From Bacteroidales bacterium (GTDB lineage Bacteria; Bacteroidota; Bacteroidia; Bacteroidales; UBA12077): a DNA stretch of 64,000 bases. The notes beneath the pieces were generated by a model, which was not told the origin of the DNA, did no database searches, and was given only the letters and a program-made list of their open reading frames with translations. How positions within the stretch are numbered: position 1 is the stretch's first letter; the number at the start of each line of letters is the position of its first letter. Location of the stretch: the NCBI GenBank assembly GCA_028282785.1, contig JANQHE010000027.1:1-64000 (forward strand). The letters run 5' to 3'. This document shows positions 8,782-17,218 of the stretch, in pieces. The translations under genes and the position numbers were made by a program.

Positions 8782-10053
8782 ATGAAAGAAGAATTTCTGC
8801 ACTATATCTGGAAGTATAAATTATACCAGGATTCGGAATTAAAGAGTACAAGCAACGAAAATATCGAAATTTTAAATCAGGGAACTCATAATTATGATTC
8901 GGGACCTGATTTTTTTAATGCCAAAATTAAGATAGAAAATACAGTTTGGGCTGGCAATGTTGAGGTTCATATTAACTCATCGGATTGGTATGCGCATAAT
9001 CATCATACTAATAAAGCTTACGACAATGTTATTTTGCAGGCTGTATATAATCATGATAAAGAAATTTTAAGAACTAATGGACAATCTGTTCCAACCATGG
9101 AATTAAAATTCGATCAAAACTTGCTTAAAAATTATGATTCTTTAATTTCCAGGGAAACATGGGTTTCATGTCAGGAAGATATAGGTTTCGTTGATTCATT
9201 TACTATTCAAAACTGGATTGAAAAATTGACTATTGAAAGACTTGAAGAAAAGTCAGTTCGAATAAAGCAATTATTACAACAAACAAAGAATAGTTGGGAA
9301 GAAGCATTCTATATTCAAATAGCAAGAAATTTCGGATTCAAATTAAACTCTGATCCATTCGAGCAACTTGCAAAATCTCTTCCGTTAACATATTTGGCAA
9401 AACACAAAGAAAATCTGTTTCAAATTGAAGCATTATTATATGGTCAGGCAGGGTTTTTAGAAGATGAATCAGGTGAAGAGTATTTCGAGATTCTTAAGAA
9501 AGAATATGAGTTTTTAAAGAATAAGTTCAAGCTTAAACCGATACAAAAGCATCTTTGGAAATTTTTAAGGTCTCGTCCCGGAAATTTTCCCACCATACGT
9601 TTAGCACAATTTGCCAAACTGATATACAAATCATCGGCGTTATTCTCTAAAATACTAGAGGTCGGATCTGTCAACGATTTTTATGAATTATTGAAGGTAG
9701 AACCTTCTGAATACTGGGAAACTCATTATCAGTTTAATAAAGAATCTGTTAAAAAATCAAAAACACTGGGAAAATCTGCTATAGATATTATTTTAATTAA
9801 TACTGTAATCCCTTTTCTTTTTGTGTATGGTAAATCAAAGGGATTACCGGAACTTCAGGATAGAGCCATTGAATTCCTGGAGTATATGAAGGCAGAAAAA
9901 AACTCCATCATATCGAAATGGAACGAGTTAGGAATTAAATCGACGAGTGCTTTTGAAACTCAAGCTTTAATTCAGCTAAAAAATAAATATTGTAATCATA
10001 AAAAATGCTTAAATTGCCACATTGGGAATAATTTAATTCGAAGTAAGAAATGA
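8782..10053 (+). CDS. DUF2851 family protein
   Basis: A 423-residue soluble protein of unknown function. It matches the Bacteroidota-specific DUF2851 family by its N-terminal FLHYIWKYKLY, GTHNYDSGPDFFNAKIKI and GNVEVHINSSDWYAH blocks, and by its C-terminal cysteine cluster (CNHKKCLNCHIG), which may bind metal. No signal peptide or membrane segment is seen. The stop overlaps the start of the K+ channel gene by 4 nt (ATGA), implying translational coupling. Confidence 0.85.
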   Translation: MKEEFLHYIWKYKLYQDSELKSTSNENIEILNQGTHNYDSGPDFFNAKIKIENTVWAGNVEVHINSSDWYAHNHHTNKAYDNVILQAVYNHDKEILRTNGQSVPTMELKFDQNLLKNYDSLISRETWVSCQEDIGFVDSFTIQNWIEKLTIERLEEKSVRIKQLLQQTKNSWEEAFYIQIARNFGFKLNSDPFEQLAKSLPLTYLAKHKENLFQIEALLYGQAGFLEDESGEEYFEILKKEYEFLKNKFKLKPIQKHLWKFLRSRPGNFPTIRLAQFAKLIYKSSALFSKILEVGSVNDFYELLKVEPSEYWETHYQFNKESVKKSKTLGKSAIDIILINTVIPFLFVYGKSKGLPELQDRAIEFLEYMKAEKNSIISKWNELGIKSTSAFETQALIQLKNKYCNHKKCLNCHIGNNLIRSKK

Positions 10054-11075
10054 AATCCAGAGACCTGAGAAGTGAAAATTTCAGTTCGTTTTATATAGCA
10101 ATAGGCTTGCTAATGTTAATAGTTATAATTGGAACTTCAGGTTATGTTTTAATTGAAGATTTTACTTATACCGAGGCCTTTTTTATGACCATTATTACCA
10201 TATCAACGGTAGGCTTCAGAGAGGTGCATCCGCTTTCCCAGTTCGGGCAGTTTTTTACGGCTTTTTTAATTGTAATAAGCTTTGGGATTTTTGCATATGC
10301 AGTTACAACACTTACAAGATATATTGTTGATGGTGTTTTAAGAAACTATTTAAAAGATAATAAGGTGAAAACAAGGATTGAAAAATTAAACAATCATGTT
10401 ATTGTGGTTGGTTATGGCCGCAATGGAAAACAGGCAATAGAAGAACTTATACGACATAAGTTTCCGACTGTGATTATCGATAAGAATGAAACCATTATTG
10501 AATCAATTCGCGATGAGGCAAGATTTCTATATATACATGGCGATGCAACCCTGGACGAAACCTTATTGGATGCCCGAATTGATAAGGCAAATGCTTTAAT
10601 AACAGCTTTGCCCAACGATGCCGATAATCTTTTTGTTGTGTTAACTGCCCGGTCCATGAATCCGGATATAACCATTATTAGCAGGGCTTCAAACTTTAAT
10701 ACCGATAAAAAATTAAGAAATGCAGGAGCAACCAATGTTATCATGCCCGATAAAATTGGCGGTCAACGAATGGCTAAGCTGGTTGCGCAGCCTGATATAG
10801 TTGATTTTTTGGAATATATTATGTTGCGCGAAAGTGAAGATACCTATATTGAGGAAATATCATGCAGTAAATTATCAGAGAAATTTACCGAAAAAACCAT
10901 AGGCGAATGGTCCATCCGGACGGCTACAGGAGCCAATATCATTGGTCTAAAAACTGCTGATAATAAGTATATCGTTAATCCAACCCCGGATGTTAAAATC
11001 ACCCTAAACGATCAATTATTTGTATTGGGAAACCCGGACCAGATTAAAAACCTTAAGAGGGTGATGTTTAGTTAG
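10050..11075 (+). CDS. Two-TM potassium channel with RCK (TrkA) domains
   Basis: A 341-residue ligand-gated K+ channel of the Kch/MthK type. Transmembrane helices lie at ~14-36 and ~66-90. Between them is a pore loop with the selectivity-filter-like STVGFRE (52-58); TVGF in place of TVGYG is common in this group. Next come an RCK-N Rossmann domain (~115-235, GYGRNG at 121-126) and an RCK-C/TrkA-C domain (~265-340). The cytoplasmic domains probably sense nucleotides or Ca2+. It is coupled to the upstream DUF2851 gene. Confidence 0.9.
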   Translation: MKSRDLRSENFSSFYIAIGLLMLIVIIGTSGYVLIEDFTYTEAFFMTIITISTVGFREVHPLSQFGQFFTAFLIVISFGIFAYAVTTLTRYIVDGVLRNYLKDNKVKTRIEKLNNHVIVVGYGRNGKQAIEELIRHKFPTVIIDKNETIIESIRDEARFLYIHGDATLDETLLDARIDKANALITALPNDADNLFVVLTARSMNPDITIISRASNFNTDKKLRNAGATNVIMPDKIGGQRMAKLVAQPDIVDFLEYIMLRESEDTYIEEISCSKLSEKFTEKTIGEWSIRTATGANIIGLKTADNKYIVNPTPDVKITLNDQLFVLGNPDQIKNLKRVMFS

Positions 11076-11167
11076 CTTTAGTGTTTTTTATTAACTTCAT
11101 GAAACAAGTTAAGGCATAAAGTACCTGTAAAAATAAGTTATAGGTAAGGCGTCGAAATTCAGTTTTT

Positions 11168-11187
11168 AGAGCAATTCTGCTCTTTTT
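11168..11187 (+). terminator. Short terminator downstream of the K+ channel
   Basis: Stem AGAGCA/TGCTCT with loop ATTC, followed by TTTT. It lies 92 nt past the channel stop. The rest of the 324-nt gap (11076-11399) is AT-rich and holds no further gene that I can see; it marks the left edge of the accessory island. Confidence 0.5.
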
Positions 11188-11399
11188 AAATCAGTTCTTT
11201 ATTTTTAGAAATTGAGTCGTTTTCTGACAGGTTTTTACTTTTAGTGTTTTTACTGTTTGACTATGAAAGTATAATTTATTCGTGCTATTTTATACAGAAT
11301 TTATCGAGATTGGTTCGGTAGGTATGATAGAAAATATTGTAAGAATGTTCTTTTTTGTTTTTAAAATAAATCATAGCTTTATCATAAATATTGGAGAAA

Positions 11400-13487
11400 A
11401 TGAGAATTGTTAACTTAAAAAAACACCTTGAATTTTTAGATTCTGTAATTGAACTTGGAGATAGGAATAGTAAAACTTTAGGTTTTTTCCCAAGAGTTGC
11501 ATTTGATGAACAGTCAAGAAAAGGTTTGATTTATATAGCGATAAAAGATAATGCATTATTGGGTTATTTAATGTTTCGTAAGTCATATGATAGAATTAAT
11601 ATAGTTCATCTATGTGTGGATGAGAAGTTTCGTGGTCAGAATACAGCAATGAAGCTTTTAAGTTATCTAAAAGAAAATACAAAAACATATCGTGGTATCC
11701 GCCTTAAATGTAGAAATGATTATAATATCAATAAACTTTGGGAGAAAGCAAATTTTACTCCAGTTAAAGAACAACGTGGTCGAAGTAAAGCTGGACACAA
11801 TTTAACAATTTGGTGGTTTCAGCATAAGCACCACGATTTATTTTCTCAGGCACATGATCAAATAGCAAGTGAAAAGAAACTTGTTGCAATTGATACTAAT
11901 ATTTTCATTGATTTACGAAATAAAAGAGAAAAAGAATCATTAGCCCTAATGAGTGACTGGTTACTTGATGAGATCGAACTATGTATAAGCAAAGAGATAT
12001 ATAATGATATTAGAAGAAACCCTGATCCAAAGATAAGAGAAGAGTGTAGAAAATTTGTTGATTACTTTCATTACTTAGAATTTGATGAACATAAGTCAAA
12101 TGAAATTTTAGATCGAATAAAAGGAAATTTTAGACAAATAAAAGAGAGAGATGAGTCAGACTTAAAGCAAATTGTTAATGCAATTAATGGAGATGCTAAT
12201 TATTTTATTACAAGGGATCAATATTGGATTGACCAATCAGATTTTTTTGAAAAAGAATACGATATAACTATAAAAAGGCCATCAGTATTTATTACAGAAG
12301 TTGATGAGTTATTAGAAAAGACAAAATACCAACCTAAACGATTGGCTGGTACGCATATTTTGTCTGAAGTTATTTCAAGCAAGAAAGTTAATTTATTAAT
12401 TGATAATTTTTATTTTAATGGTCATACACAAGAGCGAAAATCAGAATTCACAAAAAAGTTGAATTTATGTTTGGCAAATCCAAAGGAAAATGAAGTTGTT
12501 ACTATTTCAGAACCTAATGGAGCTGTTTTAGGTTTTTTCGTTATAAATAAAAAAGATAAACACAAGCTGAAAGTTCCATTTATAAGGACAATTAAGCACA
12601 ACCTTTCTAATACATTAATTAAACATTTCTTATATAAAATAATTCATATTGCTATTCAGGAAGCAAAGAGCGTAATCCAAATTGAAGAAAAGTATTTATC
12701 AATTGAAACTGAAAATATTCTAACTGAATCAAATTACATCAAATCTAATAATGCTTGGATAAAATTTAGCTTAAATGACGTTTTAACTCATGATGATTTA
12801 GTAAAAAAGCTTGAAAACTATAAATCAATCATGCCAGAGTTTGAGAATGATCTTTTGAGCATTTTAAATAAGATTAATGAGTTTAGTGATACAGAAAATA
12901 GAAAGTCGATATACTATTATTTAGAAAAGCTGTTATATCCTCTTAAAATAATTGATAATGATATTCCTTGCTTTGTTGTTCCAATAAAAAAAGAGTGGGC
13001 AACTCAATTGTTTGAAGAAAATATGTTAGGCGAAAGATTACAATTTAAAAATGAAAGCCCAGATCTAATTCTGAATAGAGAAAATGTCTATTATAGAGCA
13101 GCTCGACCTAAAAGACTTGAATCACCAAGTAGAATATTATGGCACATTAGTAAAAGTAAGAATGATGTTGCTTTTATTGCTGGTAATTCGTTTATTGATC
13201 ATATTGAAATTGATTTGCCTAAAAAGCTGTTTAAGAAATATGAGCAACTTGGAATTTATGAGTGGCCTCAAATTTATCGTTTGGCTAAAAATGATTTAAC
13301 CAAAAACATTATGTCCTTTATATTTTCGGATACAGAATTATTCAAAAATAAAGTTGCTTTAAATCAAATACGTAGGTTATACAAATCCGCAACGGATAAA
13401 GATTTTAATCCTATTTCTCCTTTAAGAATTCCAAATGATTTATATTTGAAAATATATAATATTGGTAAAAATGGAAACAGTAAGTAA
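11400..13487 (+). CDS. GNAT-PIN multidomain protein
   Basis: A 695-residue protein starting at ATG 11400, with GGAGA just upstream; an in-frame TTG lies at 11391. Residues 1-140 form a GNAT acetyltransferase fold (IVHLCVDEKFRGQNTAMKLL; the usual Q/RxxGxA reads RGQNTA). Residues ~160-280 form a PIN nuclease domain, VAIDTNIFIDL (D165), then RDESDLKQI (D251, D254), then ITRDQYW (D273); this acidic set is expected for a metal-dependent RNase. Residues ~300-500 look like a second, divergent GNAT-like region. The last 150 residues (VYYRAARP, SRILWHIS, EWPQIYRLA) are of an ASCH/PUA-like type that I cannot assign firmly. It overlaps the ASCH gene downstream. A toxin or RNA-conflict role is inferred from the PIN domain. 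Confidence 0.8.
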   Translation: MRIVNLKKHLEFLDSVIELGDRNSKTLGFFPRVAFDEQSRKGLIYIAIKDNALLGYLMFRKSYDRINIVHLCVDEKFRGQNTAMKLLSYLKENTKTYRGIRLKCRNDYNINKLWEKANFTPVKEQRGRSKAGHNLTIWWFQHKHHDLFSQAHDQIASEKKLVAIDTNIFIDLRNKREKESLALMSDWLLDEIELCISKEIYNDIRRNPDPKIREECRKFVDYFHYLEFDEHKSNEILDRIKGNFRQIKERDESDLKQIVNAINGDANYFITRDQYWIDQSDFFEKEYDITIKRPSVFITEVDELLEKTKYQPKRLAGTHILSEVISSKKVNLLIDNFYFNGHTQERKSEFTKKLNLCLANPKENEVVTISEPNGAVLGFFVINKKDKHKLKVPFIRTIKHNLSNTLIKHFLYKIIHIAIQEAKSVIQIEEKYLSIETENILTESNYIKSNNAWIKFSLNDVLTHDDLVKKLENYKSIMPEFENDLLSILNKINEFSDTENRKSIYYYLEKLLYPLKIIDNDIPCFVVPIKKEWATQLFEENMLGERLQFKNESPDLILNRENVYYRAARPKRLESPSRILWHISKSKNDVAFIAGNSFIDHIEIDLPKKLFKKYEQLGIYEWPQIYRLAKNDLTKNIMSFIFSDTELFKNKVALNQIRRLYKSATDKDFNPISPLRIPNDLYLKIYNIGKNGNSK

Positions 13488-13935
13488 TAACATATTATTA
13501 TTATCAATTAAGCCGCAATTTGCTGAGAAAATCTTAATTGGGGAAAAGACAGTTGAACTTAGAAAGTCTTTTCCAAATAAAATTAATAATGGAGATTATT
13601 TACTTATTTATGTTACATCACCTGAAAAAGTTGTTAAAGGAATCTGTGTTATCGATAGTATTATTTCTAAGTCTCCCGAGAGTTTATGGAATCGAGTAAA
13701 AAATGAAATCGGTATTACTAAATCGGAATATGAAACTTATTATCAAGATTGTAGAATTGCACATGGAATTGTTTTAAAAGATGTTGAGCTTTTTGATAAA
13801 CCAATTAAGTTATCAGAATTAAGGCGAATTTTCCCCAATTTTAATCCTCCTCAAACATATTGTTATTTTAATATGAATGATTTTCAAAATAGTGAGTTAG
13901 AATATAACTTAAATGCCCCAACATATTCTTATTAA
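13471..13935 (+). CDS. ASCH domain protein
   Basis: A 154-residue protein. ILLLSIKPQFAEKILIGEKTVELRK is followed by DYLLIYVTSPEKVVKGI; both are diagnostic of the ASCH beta-barrel fold, related to PUA and linked to RNA binding or modified-nucleoside chemistry. ATG 13471 is chosen over TTG 13462, since it gives the usual short lead to the first strand. It overlaps the 3' end of the GNAT-PIN gene by 17 nt, so the two are almost certainly translated together and probably act in one module. Confidence 0.85.
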   Translation: METVSNNILLLSIKPQFAEKILIGEKTVELRKSFPNKINNGDYLLIYVTSPEKVVKGICVIDSIISKSPESLWNRVKNEIGITKSEYETYYQDCRIAHGIVLKDVELFDKPIKLSELRRIFPNFNPPQTYCYFNMNDFQNSELEYNLNAPTYSY

Positions 13936-13945
13936 TAATTGTTAA

Positions 13946-14667
13946 ATTTGGCATAAAAGACCTCCACGTAGATTAGAGAGTTCTTCAAATGTAAATTTGA
14001 ATTTCCTATTTAATAGCGGCAAATTTTATATAATGGATAATCATAGAGCAGCATCGTGGTGCTGGTTGCAAGAAATTAGTACAGTTTCTGTGTATAATTT
14101 TTTCATATTGATAGACATTATGATTTACTTGATCATCCTATAAGAGTTAGACAACAGGTATTAGATAGAAATATTGATGTTTCTAATTTGAATTTAGATG
14201 AATATTTAGGACTACAAGAAATACTTCGTGGCGGTTTGGAAGCGAAAGTATTTAGTTGGGATAATTATATTGTAAATCTTTTATTAATCTATCCAACTCT
14301 TTTTAATGATAAAATATTTGCTACACATGAAGAATCGGGAGAAAATGAAAACTATATAACAAGGAAAATTAATGTTAATGATATAATTACAGAATTTGAG
14401 AATTATTTAAACGAAGTAGATGAACATCAACTAATATTAAATATTGATATAGACTATTTTTTTCAAGATCTGGACGGAAAATATTTTGAAATATTTTCTG
14501 ATGATGATATAGAATTTATTTGTTTAATAATTGATGAATATATAGATAAGATTGAAGTCATTACTATTGCATTAAGCCCAGAATGTAGTGGTGGTTGGGA
14601 AAGTGCAATTCGTATTGCAAAGATATTTTCTACTTATTTTGAATTAGGATTTGATATTAATACTTAA
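13946..14667 (+). pseudogene. Frameshifted UPF0489-family gene
   Basis: In one frame (stop-free from 13946) the sequence reads ...NSGKFYIMDNHRAASWCWLQEI up to ~14097. It then has to shift frame at a T6 run (14098-14103) to continue FFHIDRHYDLLDHPIRV, LGLQEILRGG and LNIDIDYF to TAA 14665-14667. IMDNHxAAxWCW and HIDRHYDL are conserved UPF0489 blocks; the family is arginase-like, with D/H metal ligands. Only the 3' part from 14188 can be read as an intact ORF. No start codon is visible at the 5' end. A single missing T explains the break: a true pseudogene, a slippery site or a read error are all possible. Confidence 0.7.
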
Positions 14668-14670
14668 TTT

Positions 14671-14910
14671 TTGCCCTAACGGGCAATTTGCTATTTCTAA
14701 AAACTACAATATTTTGATCTTCGCTGAAACTTGTTACTAAACTGACCAGGTTATTCTTGGCGGCACAAACCATAACAGCGCTTCAGAAAAAATGCCGGTG
14801 TTTGGTGGTTTGCTGACTGAATAGTATCTTAGTTCAGGTTTTAAACTGCGGACTGATAAGCAAGGCGGGAAAATCCCGTACAAACGAGTAAACAAGGACC
14901 GTTACAAGGC
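14671..14910 (+). repeat. Intergenic cassette-boundary repeat, copy A
   Basis: Begins TTGCCCTAAC 3 nt after the UPF0489 stop. Its right part is AGTATCTTAG..., GACTGATAAGCAAGGCGGG, AAATCCC..., CAAGGACCGTTAC. The right part matches copies C (to 17138) and E (to 22801) along about 90 nt; its conserved landmarks are CTGATAA, AAGGYGGG, an AAWCCC return arm and AGGACC. It holds small internal hairpins. The first ~130 nt of this copy are more divergent. Confidence 0.65.
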
Positions 14911-14947
14911 ATATTTTTCGAAGCTAAAACAACTATTAAATGAAAGA

Positions 14948-15664
14948 TTGGATTACTGTATTGACTTTACATACCCTACTCAAGCTCATTTGGCTAAAGC
15001 GAAACTTGAACCTGCAGGTATCGAAGTATTCTTAAAAGACGAATTAACTGCTCAGGTGAATAATTTCTATTCCAACGCTATTGATGGTGTGAAACTGCAA
15101 GTTAAGTCTGAAGAAGTTAAAAGAGCTTATGAAATTTTAAAAGCATCTGGATATGTTAAAGAAGAGAAACACAGTCAAAACAATTTTATCAAGAATCTGG
15201 ACAGGTTTTCCAGCCGTATACCAATTATCGGTAAGACAGTTCTTGAATTTCGTTTAATTGTTCTTATAGCATTTGTAATTCTTTTAATAGCTTTTTCCAT
15301 AATCTTTATTACAAACCCAACAACAGAGCAAAAGCTAACAGACACCGCTTGGTGTATTGAAAATTTAGTATTTCAGGGAAAAGCATATCAACCGAATACA
15401 ACAGGATTAGTCATACACTTTAATAATGGTTGTAATGAAAGTGTTTCATTTGATAAAAATGGACAAATAATTTTTCCAGGGTTTAACTCAGGTTTAATAC
15501 ATGCTAATTGGGAATTCAAAGACAATAAAATCCATATTTATAATTCCGACACTTTAGGACATGTTTTTAATGGAATATATAATTTAAAAATTAGTCATAA
15601 TTCATTGAAAATTGAATCTGAAAAAACAAAAATCATAGCTTATCCAAGCAATTCAATATGGTAA
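14948..15664 (+). CDS. DUF2007 (signal-transducing-like) membrane protein
   Basis: The N-terminal ~70 residues are a DUF2007 domain (TYPTQAHLAKAKLEPAGIEVF, then LKDELTAQVNNFYSNAIDGV), a ferredoxin-like fold often called a putative prokaryotic signal transducer. A membrane helix follows (~102-121, LIVLIAFVILLIAFSIIFI). The ~115-residue extracytoplasmic C-terminus (TDTAWCIENLVFQGKAY...) is lipocalin-like in strand pattern and unassigned. Start TTG 14948 is weak. The frame is open without an ATG into repeat copy A, so the native start may have been lost or replaced. It overlaps the zinc-ribbon ORF by 7 nt. Confidence 0.75.
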   Translation: MDYCIDFTYPTQAHLAKAKLEPAGIEVFLKDELTAQVNNFYSNAIDGVKLQVKSEEVKRAYEILKASGYVKEEKHSQNNFIKNLDRFSSRIPIIGKTVLEFRLIVLIAFVILLIAFSIIFITNPTTEQKLTDTAWCIENLVFQGKAYQPNTTGLVIHFNNGCNESVSFDKNGQIIFPGFNSGLIHANWEFKDNKIHIYNSDTLGHVFNGIYNLKISHNSLKIESEKTKIIAYPSNSIW

Positions 15665-15831
15665 AAAAAGTAACCAAAGAAATTAAATGCCCAAAGTGCA
15701 ATTCTGACAATGTAGTTCGAAAACGAATATCTGGATATGCAGTTATGTTTTCAATATTGTTGTTGGGTTTGCCACTTCCCTTCTTCAAGAAAAGCTACTA
15801 TTGTTTTGACTGTGAATATGAATGGAAATAA
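15658..15831 (+). CDS. Small zinc-ribbon membrane protein
   Basis: A 57-residue ORF from ATG 15658, overlapping the DUF2007 stop (ATGGTAA). It has KCPKC, a hydrophobic stretch (YAVMFSILLLGLPLPFF), then CFDCEYEW. The two CxxC pairs form a zinc ribbon interrupted by the hydrophobic segment. In DUF2007 proteins such a ribbon is often fused at the C-terminus (family knowledge). Here it is a separate overlapping gene, suggesting fission of one ancestral gene or insertion of the middle domain. Confidence 0.75.
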   Translation: MVKKVTKEIKCPKCNSDNVVRKRISGYAVMFSILLLGLPLPFFKKSYYCFDCEYEWK

Positions 15832-15890
15832 AAATACAGGCATAAAAAGCCGGATTGCAAATCCGGCTTTTTATGCCTGTATTTTTTGTA
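15832..15890 (+). terminator. Very strong terminator hairpin, 25-bp perfect stem
   Basis: Arms 15832-15856 and 15860-15884 pair perfectly over 25 bp around the 3-nt loop GCA. The core is AAAAAGCCGGATT/AATCCGGCTTTTT. The right arm runs into T residues. It starts right after the zinc-ribbon stop and is near-symmetrical, so it would work on both strands. Confidence 0.9.
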
Positions 15891-15893
15891 GTA

Positions 15894-16016
15894 TTGAAAT
15901 TCCCTGAACCACCTAAAAAGAAAGGCTTACAAGAAATTATCGAAAAATGCGCTATGGATAATTCCATCTTCCCTTATATCTGTCTTGATTTCACAAGTCA
16001 CGGTGTGAGTTCTTGA
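15894..16016 (+). other. Short unidentified ORF, possible gene relic
   Basis: A 40-codon frame from TTG 15894 to TGA 16014-16016 (LKFPEPPKKKGLQEIIEKC... then YICLDFTSHGVSS) follows the big hairpin. It looks coding in composition but has no ATG at its head and no recognised family. It is most likely the 3' end of a lost gene. The 410-nt space 15832-16241 otherwise holds the hairpin, repeat copy B and the higB promoter. Confidence 0.2.
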
Positions 16017-16157
16017 ATAATAGCTATATAGTAAAATGAATTGGGTAAAATTTGCAGATGGCTCACGCTGTGACTATTAAACGTTTAAGCAAAAGCTCTA
16101 AGAATTTTAGATACCCCCGCATGCATTCATACGTCAGGACCGTTGGCAATAATACGC
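15996..16157 (+). repeat. Intergenic cassette-boundary repeat, copy B (degenerate)
   Basis: An inverted pair, AGTCACGGTGTGAG (15996-16009) and CTCACGCTGTGACT (16062-16075), pairs over 14 positions if two G-U wobbles are allowed. It is followed by CATGCATTCATACGTCAGG then ACCGTTGGCAATAATA (ending ~16157). The last 40 nt match the right end of copy C closely (CATACGYCAGGACCRTTGGCAATAAT). The CTGATAA-AAGGCGGG part is missing. Confidence 0.5.
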
Positions 16158-16191
16158 CGTCGCGAAATTTCTGAAACTTTTCGAAAATAAA

Positions 16192-16222
16192 TTACCAAAT
16201 TGGTAACTTTTTTGTACATTTG
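16192..16222 (+). promoter_or_regulatory. higBA operator and -7 box
   Basis: The 15-nt palindrome TTACCAAATTGGTAA (16192-16206) is directly followed by TACATTTG (16215-16222), a good TAnnTTTG -7 box. The higB start is 20 nt further on. A palindrome overlapping the promoter is what HigA autorepression would need; binding is inferred. Confidence 0.6.
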
Positions 16223-16241
16223 CAGTATAAACTATTGGATA

Positions 16242-16535
16242 ATGAGAGTAATTGCAAAAAAGATATTAAGAGAGTTCTGGGACAAGTACACAGATTCAGA
16301 ACAGCAACTGAAAACATGGTACAAGGAAGCATCAAATGCTAAATGGAGTTCTCCAAATGATATTAAGAAAGAATATGCAAGAGCTAGTATTATAGGGGAT
16401 AATCGAGTGGTATTTGATATTTGTGGAAACAAGTACCGTTTAATAGTGAAAATTAACTATGAGAGACAGTGGGTTTTTATCCGATTTATTGGAACTCACA
16501 AAGAGTATGATAATGTTGATGCAAAAAATATTTAA
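16242..16535 (+). CDS. higB: HigB-family mRNA interferase toxin
   Basis: A 97-residue RelE-superfamily ribosome-dependent RNase. It contains LREFWDKYTDSEQQLKTWYKE, NRVVFDICGNKYRLIVKINY and the C-terminal IGTHKEYDNVDA, which is diagnostic of the HigB branch. ATG 16242 is chosen over an in-frame TTG at 16200 that lies inside the operator. The toxin gene precedes the antitoxin gene, the usual HigBA order, with a 3-nt gap. Confidence 0.93.
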   Translation: MRVIAKKILREFWDKYTDSEQQLKTWYKEASNAKWSSPNDIKKEYARASIIGDNRVVFDICGNKYRLIVKINYERQWVFIRFIGTHKEYDNVDAKNI

Positions 16536-16538
16536 GTT

Positions 16539-16895
16539 ATGGAAATTAAAGTAATAAAAACCGAAGAAGATTATAACAGTGCATTAATGAGACTGGAAGA
16601 AATATTTGATGCTCCTGTTAATTCTCCGGATGGAGACGAAGCTGAATTATTGACTGTTCTTATTGAGAAATACGAAGAAGAACATTATCCAATAGAAGCT
16701 CCAGACCCAATTGAAGCAATTAGGTTTCGAATGGAACAAATGAATATGAATAAAAAAGACTTAGCCGAAGTGATTGGATACAAAAGTCGTGTTTCAGAAA
16801 TTCTTAGTAGAAAGAGAAAGTTATCTTTAAACATGATAAGACAGCTTCATAAGAAACTTCGAATACCTTACGACTCTTTATTGAATGAGTACTAA
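16539..16895 (+). CDS. higA: HigA-family antitoxin, XRE HTH
   Basis: 118 residues. The acidic N-terminal half (EEDYNSALMRLEEIFDAP) would wrap the toxin. The C-terminal helix-turn-helix (~65-118; MNKKDLAEVIGYKSRVSEIL then RKRKLSLNMIRQL) should bind the palindrome ahead of higB and repress the operon. It sits 3 nt behind higB. Repeat copy C begins 13 nt after its stop. Confidence 0.93.
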   Translation: MEIKVIKTEEDYNSALMRLEEIFDAPVNSPDGDEAELLTVLIEKYEEEHYPIEAPDPIEAIRFRMEQMNMNKKDLAEVIGYKSRVSEILSRKRKLSLNMIRQLHKKLRIPYDSLLNEY

Positions 16896-16908
16896 GCTAG
16901 GCGTACAA

Positions 16909-17138
16909 TTGCTAACACGTGTTGCTGTGTAAAGGCATAGGAGTTTAAGGAGTTCAAATTTAATGAGTTTTCTTGCATTTTGACTAAGTTTTATCTTAGT
17001 GTGGTTGTTCATCGGTGGATCTGCCTGCCGGTTTAACCTGCCTGCAGGAGTATTATCTTAGTAAGATTAATAAAGGGGGACTGATAAATAAGGTGGGGGG
17101 AAACCCACACGTATTCATACGCCAGGACCATTGGCAAT
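16909..17138 (+). repeat. Intergenic cassette-boundary repeat, copy C
   Basis: Starts TTGCTAAC 13 nt after the higA stop and ends CCATTGGCAATAAT. Its internal landmarks are a CTAAG/CTTAG hairpin (16984-), a GC-rich CTGCCTGCCGG/CCTGCCTGCAGG pair (17031-17048), GACTGATAAATAAGG, GTGGGGGGAAACCCACAC (a perfect small hairpin) and CATACGCCAGGACC. Its ends are mutually inverted (TTGCYAAC versus TTGGCAA). It fills most of the 342-nt gap 16896-17237. Confidence 0.7.
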
Positions 17139-17218
17139 AATTATTTTGCAACATATATTACACAAAAGCATAAAAATTTATTTGTTTTTAAAACATTTTA
17201 GTCATATTTTCGTTCATA

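Noticed and set aside
14822..14947. Coding extension of the DUF2007 gene through repeat copy A
   Set aside because: The frame is open (LRTDKQGGKIPYKRV...), but the same repeat in copies C and E contains stops or different frames, so openness here is probably chance.
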